Assembly (NCBI GenBank): GCA_021296095.1
Contig: JAGWBB010000025.1
Coordinates: forward strand, 1-53,498
Origin: Desulfurellaceae bacterium
Lineage (GTDB): Bacteria > Desulfobacterota > Binatia > Bin18
DNA length: 53,498 nt
Direction of reading: 5' to 3'
Position 1 is the first letter of the stretch. Each line of letters starts with the position of its first letter. The position numbers and the translations under genes are program-made. Positions 7,386 through 16,698 of the stretch are shown here, in pieces. Under the pieces are notes generated by a model that did not search any database, was not told the origin of the DNA, and saw only the letters and a program-made list of their open reading frames with translations.

Positions 7386-9824
7386 TCAATGATACATCTC
7401 GACCAAGTCCATCATTCCGCGCTGTTTCAGCTCCCTGAACAGGCGCCCTTTGACCTGTTGGGCCGTTTCCATGCGGACCGCTTCCTGGGCCAGACGACGC
7501 GCCGATCTGGCCGACAGGGAGCGTACCACCCGCTTGATGACCGGCACGAAGAAGGGTTTCATGCTCAGTTCGTCAAGTCCCATCCCGAGCAGCAGCAGGG
7601 TGCACAGCGGATCGGCCGCCATCTCGCCACACAGGCTGACCCGTTTACCGGCCTGCCTGGCCGCCTGGACGGCGGTATGAATGGCCCGCAGTACGGCCGG
7701 GTGCAGCGGCTCATACAGGGGCGCGACTTTGGGATTGTTGCGATCAACGGCCAGCACATACTGAATGAGATCATTCGTCCCGATACTGAAAAAGTCGACC
7801 TCCTGGGCCAGCCGTTCGGCCATCCACACCGCAGCCGGAACCTCGACCATCATGCCGATCGGCATGTTGGCGTCAAAGGCCAAGTCCTCCTCGCGGAGAT
7901 CGTCTTTAGCCTGGGCAAAGAGTTCTTTGACCTGATTCAGCTCTTCGACGCTGGAGATCATGGGAAACAGAACACGCACCGGGCCGCGCGCTCCGGCGCG
8001 CAGGATAGCCCGCAACTGGACCTTGAACAGATCGCGCATCTCAAGCGAGATACGGATTGACCGCCAGCCCAAAAACGGATTGTCCTCCTGTGGCAGGCGC
8101 AGATACGAGGGGTATTTGTCGGGTCCCAGGTCAAGCGTCCGAATCGTCACCGGCAAGCCGCCCATCCCCTCGAGAACCCGGCAGTAGAGAGAAAACTGTT
8201 CCTCTTCGCTCGGAAAATCGTGATAGGTCAGAAACGGGACCTCGGTCCGGTACAGGCCGATCCCTTCGGCCCCGTGGCGTTTGGCAAACACGGTGTCGCT
8301 CAGCAGCCCGACATTGGCGCCGAGGCTGATCCGCACCCCATCGCGCGTTTCGGCCGGCAACTCGCGCACGTCTTCGAGGTCGCGGGTAAACGCCTGGTAC
8401 TCCCGGTCGAGCCGCCCGTACTCGCGCATGACCTCGCCGCTCGGGTTGAGATACACCACCCCGGAGTTGCCATCGACGATCAGCGTATCGGCCTGCTGGA
8501 TTAACTCGGTGTGAGACACGCCAACGACGGTCGGAATCTCGAACGACTTGGCCAGGATAGACGCGTGCGAGGTCGCCCCCCCGCTGGCCAGGACGACGCC
8601 TTTGAGCCGAGTATGGTCAACCCGGCACAGGTCTGAGAGTGTCACCTCATCGGCCACCAGGATAAAACTCTCGCCCTGTGGACCCTCCCGCTCTTCCAGA
8701 CCCAGCAGGTGGCGCAACACCCGCTGGCCGATGTCGCGCAAATCGGTGGTCCGCTCCTGGAGATGCGCGTCGCCGACGCGGCTGAGCGTCTCGATATACT
8801 CTTCAATGACTTTCTTGAGCGCGGTTTCCGCAGCCACGCCCTGTTTGATCAGGGCCTCGACCTTGTCGATCAGGCCCGGATCCTCCAGCATCAGACGATG
8901 GGCGTCAAAAATCGCCCGGTCGATTTCCGGCAGGCGCTCGTGCACCTGTTCCTTGAGCGCCTCAATCTCTTCGATTGAGCGCTGGAGGGCGTGATGAAAT
9001 TGCTGGAGCTCGGCCTGGGGGTCGTCCGTCCGGCGCTCGGCCAGGGCGTCAAAATGGATTTCGGGATGGATCAGGTAGGCCTGGCCAGTGCCAAAGCCGG
9101 GCGACGCGCCGACCCCGGTCAGACGCCTGCGTCTGGTGCGCTCCTGGGCGCCGGCCGGTGTGCTGCGCTCCGGCTGGGGCGCGCTGAGGCGCTGCATGGC
9201 CTCACGCATCTGGGTCCGATACGCCTGATGTTCGCGCTCCTTGGTTTCAAGCGTCTCTGACAGCCGGGCCTGAATAATAATGGCACTGACGTGTGACGAA
9301 ATGGTTTTGAGCAGACGGATTTCGCCCTGCGAGAAGCGCCGCCGACTGCGGCTCTGGACCACCAGGACGCCAATCGGCTTGTCGTGCTCGAGCAGCGGCA
9401 GCCCCAGAAACGAGTGAAAGCGCTCTTCGCCGGTCTCGGGAAAATACTTGCTGCGCGGATGGGCCATGGCGTCGGGCACGATGACCGGCTCCAGCGTTTC
9501 GATCACCAGACCGGCCAAGCCCTCGGTCGTGCGCATCCGCACCTTGCCGACCGCGCCCCGATCAAGACCGGTCGTCGCCCACAGGGTCAACCAGCGGTTC
9601 CTGGTGCCGAGCAGGTAGAGCGAGCACACATCGGTTGCCATCCGCTGGGCGATCGTCTGGGTGACCTCTTCGAGCGTTTGCTTGAGGTCGCGCGAGCCGG
9701 CAATCAGGGCTCCGATGTCCTCGATCAGTCGGAGATCACGTCCGGGGCTGGGCTGGGCATGGGCGGAAGCCCGCGTCTTCGACGTGCGGCGCTTGCGGGT
9801 CGTCTTTTTGGAAGCTCCAGCCAT
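7386..9824 (-). CDS. ptsP: PtsP: GAF-domain PEP-protein phosphotransferase (enzyme I-Ntr)
   Basis: The protein has 812 residues. A basic N-terminal extension (residues 1-28) precedes a GAF sensor domain (about 30-185), the HPr-binding PEP-utiliser N-domain (about 235-360), the swivelling phosphohistidine domain (about 385-460, active His420 in GGATSHASILAKS) and the C-terminal TIM barrel (about 480-770, with LGWRSIRISLEMRDLF, TNDLIQYVL and the catalytic Cys in SLCGEMAADP). It autophosphorylates from PEP and passes phosphate to NPr in the nitrogen PTS; the GAF domain senses glutamine or 2-oxoglutarate in studied cases. No NPr or EIIA-Ntr gene is in this window. The HU gene follows on the same strand. 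Confidence 0.95.
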   Translation of the reverse strand: MAGASKKTTRKRRTSKTRASAHAQPSPGRDLRLIEDIGALIAGSRDLKQTLEEVTQTIAQRMATDVCSLYLLGTRNRWLTLWATTGLDRGAVGKVRMRTTEGLAGLVIETLEPVIVPDAMAHPRSKYFPETGEERFHSFLGLPLLEHDKPIGVLVVQSRSRRRFSQGEIRLLKTISSHVSAIIIQARLSETLETKEREHQAYRTQMREAMQRLSAPQPERSTPAGAQERTRRRRLTGVGASPGFGTGQAYLIHPEIHFDALAERRTDDPQAELQQFHHALQRSIEEIEALKEQVHERLPEIDRAIFDAHRLMLEDPGLIDKVEALIKQGVAAETALKKVIEEYIETLSRVGDAHLQERTTDLRDIGQRVLRHLLGLEEREGPQGESFILVADEVTLSDLCRVDHTRLKGVVLASGGATSHASILAKSFEIPTVVGVSHTELIQQADTLIVDGNSGVVYLNPSGEVMREYGRLDREYQAFTRDLEDVRELPAETRDGVRISLGANVGLLSDTVFAKRHGAEGIGLYRTEVPFLTYHDFPSEEEQFSLYCRVLEGMGGLPVTIRTLDLGPDKYPSYLRLPQEDNPFLGWRSIRISLEMRDLFKVQLRAILRAGARGPVRVLFPMISSVEELNQVKELFAQAKDDLREEDLAFDANMPIGMMVEVPAAVWMAERLAQEVDFFSIGTNDLIQYVLAVDRNNPKVAPLYEPLHPAVLRAIHTAVQAARQAGKRVSLCGEMAADPLCTLLLLGMGLDELSMKPFFVPVIKRVVRSLSARSARRLAQEAVRMETAQQVKGRLFRELKQRGMMDLVEMYH

Positions 9825-9903
9825 GAGGAATTAGCCACTGGCCGCGCATCATAGCGCACACCAGATACAGCGACAAGGCGAGCCGGAGGCGGCCGCCCCG
9901 GCC

Positions 9904-10698
9904 TTAGTCTCTAACCCAGCCGGCTCGGTGGTTCAGGGGAGCGTGCCCGTGGCCGATGCGGAACCCGGCGCGCATGGCCCGGGTGACAAAGGCTTTGGCG
10001 GTGGCGACGGCCTCGGGAACCGGCCGGCCCTGGGCCAGCCCGGCGGTGATGGCGGCGGAGAAGGTACACCCGGCACCGTGGGTGCACACGGTCTCCAGCT
10101 TTTGGCTGGTATAGGTGTGAAAGCTGTGGCCGTCGAACAGCAGGTCGCAGGCCTCGTGCGCCAGATGGCCGCCTTTGACGATGACATGGGCCGGACCGAG
10201 CGCTTTGATGCGTCGGGCGGCTTCTTCCATGCTGGGGCGGTCGGTGACCTCCAGGCCGGCCAGCAGACCGGCCTCGTGCAGATTGGGGGTCACAATCAGG
10301 GCCAGGGGGAGGAGTTGCTCAACGAGCGCTTGTCTGGCCTCGGCCCGCAACAGCGGGTGCCCGCCCTTGGCGACCATAACCGGATCGACCACAAGCCGGC
10401 GGATCTGGTACTCGGCGATTTTCTTGCTGACGGCCGTGACCAGGGGGATGGACGCCAGCATGCCCGTTTTGGCCGCCTGGGTACCGATATCGGGCAGGAC
10501 GCTGTCGAACTGCTGGGCCACAAAGTCGGGCGGCAGCTCACTGACCGCCTGTACGCCCCGGGTGTTCTGGGCGGTGACGGCCGTCACAATGCTCGTTCCG
10601 TACACGCCCAGGGCGAAGAAGGTTTTGAGGTCGGCCTGGATACCGGCCCCACCGCCGCTGTCGGAGCCGGCGATGGTCAGCGCTTTGGCGACAGGCAT
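9904..10698 (-). CDS. thiD: ThiD, hydroxymethylpyrimidine (phosphate) kinase
   Basis: This 264-residue ribokinase-fold kinase phosphorylates HMP and HMP-P in thiamine synthesis. The N-terminus [20 protein letters not shown] and [17 protein letters not shown] are diagnostic. [14 protein letters not shown] gives the substrate-binding region, and [18 protein letters not shown] carries the anion hole and catalytic region; the usual catalytic Cys/Asp region reads as GAGCTF. It lies three bases downstream of the PHP gene on the same strand, so the two are co-transcribed. No TPP riboswitch was recognised upstream. Confidence 0.94.
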   Translation of the reverse strand: MPVAKALTIAGSDSGGGAGIQADLKTFFALGVYGTSIVTAVTAQNTRGVQAVSELPPDFVAQQFDSVLPDIGTQAAKTGMLASIPLVTAVSKKIAEYQIRRLVVDPVMVAKGGHPLLRAEARQALVEQLLPLALIVTPNLHEAGLLAGLEVTDRPSMEEAARRIKALGPAHVIVKGGHLAHEACDLLFDGHSFHTYTSQKLETVCTHGAGCTFSAAITAGLAQGRPVPEAVATAKAFVTRAMRAGFRIGHGHAPLNHRAGWVRD

Positions 10699-10701
10699 GG
10701 G

Positions 10702-11382
10702 TCAGTCGGGGAAGGCTCTGAACTGGCCGGTATTCAGACCCTGGCCGGCCGAAAAACGTCCGGCCTTCAGTTCAGCGATCAGCTCACGAGTGCTGGTGAC
10801 CGGCTTGTCCAGGACCGTCACGGCACAGCCGATCGACGGGCTGGAATGGCTGTCGCTGCCGCCTATGCCTTTCAGGCCCAGGTGCTCGGCAACGGCGTGG
10901 GCGTACAGGTTTTCCTGCTCGGAACAGGCGCCGTTGATGATTTCGATCGCGTCCACATACTGCAAGACTTCCAGCGCCTTGACCCCCGAGACGGGATCAT
11001 CGACATCGATCGCCGGGGTCTTATGAATGAACTGAAAGCGGGGGTCGAGCTTATAGCGGAAGGGGTGGTTGGCAATCAGAAAGCCGTCCACCTCGTCAAT
11101 GACCCGACGTAACTCCTTGACCTTATAGATGCCGCCGACGTAGCGGTCGAGGCCGAAGGCGCCAACATGGCCCCATTCGGTCGAGACCTCGATACCCAGA
11201 AACAGCGTCACCCCCCGCTCTGCGGCGTAGTCGTGGATGGCCGCGTCGCTCCAGGCGTTATCGTGCTCGGTAATACAGATGCCTTCGAGACCGATTTTCT
11301 GGGCTTGGTCGATCATGGCCAGGGGATCGAGATTGCTGTCGGCGCTGCCCCGGGTCGTATGGGTATGGAAATCAATGCGCAT
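10702..11382 (-). CDS. PHP-domain metal-dependent phosphoesterase
   Basis: The 226-residue protein has the polymerase-and-histidinol-phosphatase fold. Metal ligands are visible as [12 protein letters not shown] near the N-terminus, [25 protein letters not shown] and the closing [12 protein letters not shown]. Relatives hydrolyse nucleotide or sugar phosphates such as 5',3'-nucleotidase substrates, but several act on other targets, so the substrate is open. It is the first gene of a pair with thiD. ATG at 11382 has AAAGGAG about 12 bases upstream. The divergent stretch 11383-11565 must hold its promoter and that of the CaiB gene at 11566. Confidence 0.88.
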   Translation of the reverse strand: MRIDFHTHTTRGSADSNLDPLAMIDQAQKIGLEGICITEHDNAWSDAAIHDYAAERGVTLFLGIEVSTEWGHVGAFGLDRYVGGIYKVKELRRVIDEVDGFLIANHPFRYKLDPRFQFIHKTPAIDVDDPVSGVKALEVLQYVDAIEIINGACSEQENLYAHAVAEHLGLKGIGGSDSHSSPSIGCAVTVLDKPVTSTRELIAELKAGRFSAGQGLNTGQFRAFPD

Positions 11383-11565
11383 GCCGGCTGGGTTCTCCTT
11401 TGTGACGCGCTCCAGGCTTTCGGCGCAAGGCCCTGTATAGCGTCTTCACGGCGGGCGAGCAAGGCGCAGGACTGGGGTCAGGGAGGCGCCCCTGAGCCGC
11501 TTTTTCCGTTTTGCTCTGGGACCAGCCTGTGCTAGAGTCCGCTCCTAAGACAGGAGGACAAGCCT

Positions 11566-12777
11566 ATGGTGATGCCGCTGGAAGGAATTCGCGTACTCGA
11601 CTGGACGATTTGGCAACAGGGACCGGTCTCAACCATGATGCTGGGCGATCTGGGGGCGGAGGTCATCAAGATTGAAGAGCGGGTTGGCGGCGATCCGGGC
11701 CGGGGAGTGATGAGCATCGCCGGGACCGGCATGGCCGGTCAGCGCAACTACTATTTTGAGGCCAACAACAAGCACAAAAAAAGCCTCACCCTGGACCTGA
11801 AAAAGCCCCAGGCCAAACAGATTGTGTATAAGCTGGCCGAGCAGTCGGACGTCTTTGTCCAGAATTTCCGCAAAGGCGTGGCGGGCCGGCTCGGCCTCGA
11901 CTACAAGACCCTGTCCGAGTACAACCCCAAGCTCATCTATGCCAGCGCCAGCGGCTACGGCCCCATCGGCCCGGACTCCGCCGAGCCGTCGTTTGACGCC
12001 ATGGGCCTGGCCCGCTCGGGCATCATGAACGCCATCGGCGAGCCGGATATGGAACCGCTGAGCATTGCCGGCGGCGTGGCCGACCAGATGGGGGCCATCA
12101 TGCTGGCCTCGGGAGTCATTACCGCCCTGCTGGTCCGCGAACGGCACGGCATCGGCCAGGAGGTCGATACCTCACACCTGGGCAGCATGATGGCGGTGCA
12201 GGGCCTCAATCTGGCCTGCCGCCTGACCCTGGGCAAGGAGTTCCGCCGCTCGCAGCGGTCCAGCGCGCCCAACCCCCTGTACAATCACTACCGGTGTGGC
12301 GACGACAAGTGGCTGTGTCTGGCCATGATTCAGGCCGACCGCTACTGGGCGGACTTCTGTAAGGCCGTTGGCGTAGCCGAGTTGGAGCACGATCCGCGTT
12401 TTGCCTCCATGAAGGAGCGGGGCAAAAACAGCGCCGCCCTGATCCGCGTCCTGGACGAGCGCTTTGCGGCCAAGTCGCGTGACGAATGGATGGCAACCCT
12501 CAAGGAGGGCGGAGACTTTATCTATACCGTGGTCAACACGGTGAACGACCTGCCCGACGACCCGCAGATGCTTGAGAACGAGTATGTGGTCCCGTACGAG
12601 CACCCGGCCTGGGGCCCGACCAAGGTCGTGGGCGTGCCGGTGCGCTTCAGCAAGACACCCGGCGACCCCCGGGCGGCCGCGCCGGAGTTCGGCGAGCACA
12701 CCGAGCAGATATTGATTGACCGGCTGGGCTACTCGTGGGAAGACATTAGCCGCCTGAAGGAAGAAGAAGTGATATAG
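11566..12777 (+). CDS. CaiB/BaiF CoA-transferase (first of a tandem pair)
   Basis: This 403-residue class III CoA-transferase has the family opening LEGIRVLDWTIWQQGP, LGAEVIKIEER, VFVQNFRKGVAGRLGLDY, YASASGYGPIGP, and a candidate catalytic Asp173 in GGVADQMGA that would carry the glutamyl/aspartyl-CoA anhydride. It is closely similar along its whole length to the next gene (shared VGGDPGRGVMSIAG, DYKTLSEYNPKLIYASA, EGGDFIYTVVN), which points to a local duplication. ATG has AGGAGG upstream. Tandem CaiB paralogues form heteromers in BbsEF-type systems, so a heteromeric enzyme is possible. The substrate is unknown. Confidence 0.92.
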   Translation: MVMPLEGIRVLDWTIWQQGPVSTMMLGDLGAEVIKIEERVGGDPGRGVMSIAGTGMAGQRNYYFEANNKHKKSLTLDLKKPQAKQIVYKLAEQSDVFVQNFRKGVAGRLGLDYKTLSEYNPKLIYASASGYGPIGPDSAEPSFDAMGLARSGIMNAIGEPDMEPLSIAGGVADQMGAIMLASGVITALLVRERHGIGQEVDTSHLGSMMAVQGLNLACRLTLGKEFRRSQRSSAPNPLYNHYRCGDDKWLCLAMIQADRYWADFCKAVGVAELEHDPRFASMKERGKNSAALIRVLDERFAAKSRDEWMATLKEGGDFIYTVVNTVNDLPDDPQMLENEYVVPYEHPAWGPTKVVGVPVRFSKTPGDPRAAAPEFGEHTEQILIDRLGYSWEDISRLKEEEVI

Positions 12778-12822
12778 CCAACCGCGCGTAGACGGTCGGC
12801 CTTTTCCAAAGGAGGGAAGACG

Positions 12823-14040
12823 ATGGCTATGCCATTAGACGGCGTTCGTATCATCGACTGGACAATTTTCCAGCAGGGGCCGGTCGCGACGATGATGCTC
12901 GGCGACCTCGGGGCGGAGGTCATCAAGCTCGAAGAGCGAGTCGGCGGCGACCCCGGTCGGGGCGTGATGAGCATTGCCGGCGCCATGATCGGCACCAGCG
13001 AGGGCCACAACTTTTATTTTGAGGCCAACAACCGCCACAAGCAGAGCCTGACGCTCGACCTCAAAAAACCCGAGGCCCGACAGATCGTGTACAAGCTGGT
13101 GGAGAAGTCGGATGTCTTTGTCCAGAACTTCCGCCAGGGCGTGGCGGGCCGGCTGGGCCTCGATTACAAGACCCTGTCCGAGTACAACCCCAAGCTCATC
13201 TACGCCAGCGCTACCGGCTATGGCCCGTTCGGGCCGGACTCGGCCGAGCCGTCGTTCGACTACATGGGCCTGGCCCGCTCGGGCATCATGAATGCGGCCG
13301 GCGAGCCCGACATGCCGCCGCTCAACATTACCGGCGGGATTGCGGATCAGATGGGAGCCATCATGCTCGCCTACGCGGTGCTGGCCGCCCTCATGGCCCG
13401 CGACAAATACGGCGTCGGCCAAGAGGTCGATACCTCACACCTGGGCAGCATGACAGCCCTGCAGGGTCTGAACGTCGCCTGCCAGACGATTCTCAACGCG
13501 GAGTTCAAACGCATGCCGCGGGCGGCCGCCCCGAGTGCCCTGTGGAATCACTATCAGTGTGGCGACGGCAAATGGATCTGCCTGGCCATGGCCCAGCAGG
13601 ACCGCTACTGGGCGGATTTCTGTAACGCGCTGGGCATCTCCGAGATCGCCAGCGACCCGCGTTTCGACACAATGGCCAGGCGGACCGAAAACGCGGCCGA
13701 GCTGGTCCCGATCATCGACAAGGTGTTTGCCTCCAAACCGCGCGAGCACTGGATGAAAGTCCTCAAGGAGGGCGGCGATTTCATCTACACCGTGGTCAAC
13801 AGCATCGCCGACCTGCCGAGCGACCCGCAGATGATCGAGAACGACTACGTGGTGGACTACGATCATCCGACCTGGGGCCAGACCCAGATTGTCGGCGTGC
13901 CGTTTCGGCTCAGCAAGACGCCCGGCAATCCCAAGGCACCGGCGCCCGAGTTCGGTCAGCACACCGAGGCGATTCTGACCGAGCTGCTGGGCTATTCGTG
14001 GGAGGATGTGGCCAAGCTGCGCGACAGCGAAGTCATCTAG
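12823..14040 (+). CDS. CaiB/BaiF CoA-transferase (second of a tandem pair)
   Basis: This 405-residue paralogue of the gene upstream has a candidate catalytic Asp175 in GGIADQMGA. It differs mainly by a three-residue insertion around residue 57 (AMIGTSEGHN) and in surface segments. It starts 45 bases after its neighbour, with AAAGGAGGG eight bases before the ATG, so the pair is one operon. Two strong terminators follow the stop, which closes the unit as a two-gene operon. Both copies keep all family motifs, so neither looks degenerate; the selective reason for keeping two is either a heteromer or two related acyl substrates. Confidence 0.92.
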   Translation: MAMPLDGVRIIDWTIFQQGPVATMMLGDLGAEVIKLEERVGGDPGRGVMSIAGAMIGTSEGHNFYFEANNRHKQSLTLDLKKPEARQIVYKLVEKSDVFVQNFRQGVAGRLGLDYKTLSEYNPKLIYASATGYGPFGPDSAEPSFDYMGLARSGIMNAAGEPDMPPLNITGGIADQMGAIMLAYAVLAALMARDKYGVGQEVDTSHLGSMTALQGLNVACQTILNAEFKRMPRAAAPSALWNHYQCGDGKWICLAMAQQDRYWADFCNALGISEIASDPRFDTMARRTENAAELVPIIDKVFASKPREHWMKVLKEGGDFIYTVVNSIADLPSDPQMIENDYVVDYDHPTWGQTQIVGVPFRLSKTPGNPKAPAPEFGQHTEAILTELLGYSWEDVAKLRDSEVI

Positions 14041-14042
14041 CG

Positions 14043-14071
14043 AACCGTGGCGTCGCTGTGACGCCACGGTT
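14043..14071 (+). terminator. intrinsic terminator of the CaiB pair (first hairpin)
   Basis: AACCGTGGCGTC at 14043-14054 pairs perfectly with 14060-14071 around a 5-base loop, two bases after the CaiB stop codon. Only a short T run follows. Confidence 0.7.
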
Positions 14072-14100
14072 TGAAGCTGCCGGTTTGCCGCTCTTGACGA

Positions 14101-14140
14101 ATAGGCGCCATTGACGCTGACACCAATGGCGCCTATTTTT
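14101..14140 (+). terminator. intrinsic terminator of the CaiB pair (second hairpin)
   Basis: ATAGGCGCCATTG at 14101-14113 is a perfect 13-bp match to 14124-14136, followed by a TTTTT tract. It is a textbook plus-strand Rho-independent terminator 30 bases after the first hairpin. Confidence 0.85.
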
Positions 14141-14145
14141 CCTCC

Positions 14146-14340
14146 ATGTCCATCCGCTGGCAAACCGCCGTCAAGCTATCTGCATTCAACAAGCTCATGG
14201 CCGGACTGGAGGACGCCCGCGTCTACTTGGACGGCCAGCGCAGCGGCTTCGCAGTCCACAAAGCCAAGGTCCCCGAGCCGATGTTGCAGCCGTCGATTGT
14301 TCAGGAAGAACGCGGCCGCTCGCAGACCGGCCGCTCATGA
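14146..14340 (+). CDS. possible small protein ahead of the DNA glycosylase
   Basis: This is an open frame of 64 codons starting six bases after the terminator T-tract and ending nine bases before the GTG of the glycosylase. The product (MSIRWQTAVKLSAFNKLMAG..., ending in a polar tail) shows no motif I recognise. The upstream context CCTCC is not a ribosome-binding site on this strand. It could be a real leader peptide gene, a gene remnant or chance. Its tight spacing to the next gene is the only support. Confidence 0.25.
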   Translation: MSIRWQTAVKLSAFNKLMAGLEDARVYLDGQRSGFAVHKAKVPEPMLQPSIVQEERGRSQTGRS

Positions 14341-14349
14341 CTGAAGGCC

Positions 14350-15288
14350 GTGAACACCAGACACGCTTTCGATATCACTCCGCAGGTGCCCTACTCGTTT
14401 GAGCTTACCGCCGCGCGCTTTATGCGCTTTGCGAGTGAGAACGTCGATCTTATCGAGGGCCGACAATACCAGCGCCTGCTCGCGGTCGGCCGCCAACTCG
14501 CGCTGGCCACGGTGACGGATGTCGGTACGCTGGCAAAGCCACGGCTCAGCGTCGAACTGTGCAGCCCGTCCAGGGCCGATCTCAAGACGGCGGAGTTCGA
14601 GGCGCACCTGCGGCATATGCTGTGTACCGACTTCGATCTCAAACCGTTCTACCGCCTGGCGCGCAAGGACGAGATGCTGGCGCCGCTGGTGAGCCGCTTT
14701 CGCGGACTGCGCATCACGTCGAGCCCGACGCTGTTCGAAGCGCTGGTCATGGCCGTCCTGTCCCAACAGGTGAATCTGACGTTTGCGTATTCGATCAAAA
14801 AAGAACTGGTCGAAAGCTTTGGCCGCAGCTGGCGCTACCGGGGACGCACCTACTACGCGTTTCCAGAGCCACGCCGGTTTGCCGACCAGAGCGTAGAGGG
14901 TCTGCGCCGCTTCCGGCTGAGCACAGCCAAGGCCGGCACGCTGGTCCGCCTGGGCCAAACCTTTGCCACAACAAACCCGCTCCCGGCCACCGCAGCGGAC
15001 TGGGCCGGGGTGGCCGACGAAGCAGTCGTCGAGCGTCTGACCGCTATCAAAGGTATCGGTCGCTGGTCGGCGGAGACCGCGCTACTGCGCGGCCTGGCCC
15101 GCCACGATACGTTTCCGGGTGGCGACCTGGGCGTCGTCAAATACCTGGTCCAGGGCCTGCTGGGCAAAACCGAAAAGGCGACCGAAGCCGAGATGCGGGC
15201 GTTTGCCGAACGCTGGCGACCGTATCGCGGGCTGGCCCTGGTGTACTGCTATGCCGAGCTGGCAGACAGACCTGCCGAGAAATCCTGA
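14350..15288 (+). CDS. AlkA-type DNA-3-methyladenine glycosylase (HhH-GPD)
   Basis: The protein has 312 residues. The C-terminal half is a helix-hairpin-helix GPD domain: TLFEALVMAVLSQQVNLTFA, then the hairpin LTAIKGIGRWSAETALLRGL, and the catalytic Asp in FPGGDLGVVKYL. The N-terminal ~100 residues are the AlkA-N-like domain. It excises alkylated purines in base-excision repair. GTG at 14350 is chosen because the N-terminal domain starts there and GAAGG lies upstream. Its last 40 bases overlap the 3' end of the convergent P450 gene, which may limit simultaneous expression. Confidence 0.9.
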   Translation: MNTRHAFDITPQVPYSFELTAARFMRFASENVDLIEGRQYQRLLAVGRQLALATVTDVGTLAKPRLSVELCSPSRADLKTAEFEAHLRHMLCTDFDLKPFYRLARKDEMLAPLVSRFRGLRITSSPTLFEALVMAVLSQQVNLTFAYSIKKELVESFGRSWRYRGRTYYAFPEPRRFADQSVEGLRRFRLSTAKAGTLVRLGQTFATTNPLPATAADWAGVADEAVVERLTAIKGIGRWSAETALLRGLARHDTFPGGDLGVVKYLVQGLLGKTEKATEAEMRAFAERWRPYRGLALVYCYAELADRPAEKS

Positions 15289-16646
15289 GGCGCCCCGCCT
15301 CGCGCCGCCAGCGCGTCGCACACGACCGGCATTCCCCGCGACGGGGCAAAGGTAATCCCGCGTCGGACCAGACGCACCCGACGCCACGAAGCGGCCCGCA
15401 GACTGGCCCGGGACAGCACCTGCGCCAGCACAATTTTCATTTCGTACAGCGCAAACGCCGCGCCGATGCAGTGGCGAATACCACCGCCGAACGGAAAGAA
15501 TTCGTACGGGCTGACCCGTTTGGCCAGGAATCGGTCCGGGTCGAAGGTGTCCGGGTCGGGCCAGATATCCGGGTTATGGTGAGCCAGATAGATACACGGG
15601 GCAACTCCCACGCCGGCCGGCAGGTCTTGGCCGCCGATCTGTAAAGGCTCGTGCAACAGACGCCCAACGAGGGGCAGGATAGGATACACCCGCTGGCTTT
15701 CTCTGATCGTCGCGTCGAGATAGGCGAGCTTGGCGATATGCTGCGACTCGACCGGTCCTGAGCCGATGACGGCTTGGAGTTCGGCCCGCAGCTTGTCCAT
15801 CACCTCGGGCCGCCCCAGAATACAGTGGAAGGTCCAGGCCAGGGAGGTCGCCGTGGTCTCGTGGCCGGCCACCAGCATCGTCATCATCTCGTCACGCAGC
15901 TCCTCGTCGCTCATCGGCTGGCCGTCCTCAGCACGCGCCTCGACCAACAGCGACAGGATATCCTCGCGTCCGGCCCCGCCCTGTTGGCGACGCCGGGCGA
16001 TCTGGGCGTACAAGAGGTCGTCAATTTCCTGCAAGAGGTCGTCGAGCTGCCGGCCTTTGGTAAAAAAGCCGATCAGTCGCTGAAACCATGGAAGCAGGCG
16101 TAGGGGATTGGCCGCCAGGGTGAGGAATTCGGCCAGGCCCTGCCGCAGCCGTCCCTGCTCGGGTCCCTCGTCCATGCCAAAGACAGTGCGAAGGATCACA
16201 TCCAGGGTAATCTCCTGCATGCAGGTGTGGAGAGAAAAAGCCCGACCGGTCGGCCAGGTGTCAAGGTTACGGTCGGTCATCTCGCGCATGACCTGACCGT
16301 AGGCCCGCATGCGCTCGCCATGAAAAGACGGCGCCATGAGCCGCCGGTGGTGTTGATGGCGCGCGCCGTCGAGCAGGAGCAGGGAGTGTTGGCCGACCAG
16401 GGGGCGCAGGATCTCACGCGTTTCGCCGGCCGGAAGCTGTTCGGGATCGCCGGTGAATATCTCTTTGACCGCCTCAGGCGCACTGAACAGGACCATCGGC
16501 GGGTTCCGGGGCAGACGTAGCGTAAAACACGGGCCGTAACGCTGGGCACAGTCACGCAGGAACGGAATGGGGCGAAAGACCCAGTCCAACAGCTGAGCGG
16601 CGGCGGACTCCTTGGGGCCGGCGGGCAGCGTCTTGCGAGCAATCAT
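15249..16646 (-). CDS. cytochrome P450
   Basis: The 465-residue soluble bacterial P450 has the I-helix oxygen-binding motif AGHETT at 260-265, ExxR (ESQR) at 316-319, and the heme loop FFPFGGGIRHCIGAAFAL with the thiolate ligand Cys393. The reaction would be a monooxygenation needing external ferredoxin and reductase; none is encoded nearby. ATG at 16646 is preferred because the proline-rich start (LPAGPKES) follows at once; a TTG 15 codons upstream is also open. The CaiB gene ending at 16699 is 52 bases upstream on the same strand, so the two may be co-transcribed. The 3' end overlaps the glycosylase gene by 40 bases. Confidence 0.93.
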   Translation of the reverse strand: MIARKTLPAGPKESAAAQLLDWVFRPIPFLRDCAQRYGPCFTLRLPRNPPMVLFSAPEAVKEIFTGDPEQLPAGETREILRPLVGQHSLLLLDGARHQHHRRLMAPSFHGERMRAYGQVMREMTDRNLDTWPTGRAFSLHTCMQEITLDVILRTVFGMDEGPEQGRLRQGLAEFLTLAANPLRLLPWFQRLIGFFTKGRQLDDLLQEIDDLLYAQIARRRQQGGAGREDILSLLVEARAEDGQPMSDEELRDEMMTMLVAGHETTATSLAWTFHCILGRPEVMDKLRAELQAVIGSGPVESQHIAKLAYLDATIRESQRVYPILPLVGRLLHEPLQIGGQDLPAGVGVAPCIYLAHHNPDIWPDPDTFDPDRFLAKRVSPYEFFPFGGGIRHCIGAAFALYEMKIVLAQVLSRASLRAASWRRVRLVRRGITFAPSRGMPVVCDALAARGGAPQDFSAGLSASSA

Positions 16647-16698
16647 GGAGTTCAGGATAAGAAACTGGGCGGGGTGAGGCAAGCCCGGCAAGCGTGGT

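Noticed and set aside
10699..11565. TPP riboswitch ahead of thiD
   Set aside because: thiD is preceded directly by the PHP gene, and the 11383-11565 stretch shows no conserved THI-box core such as CTGAGA.
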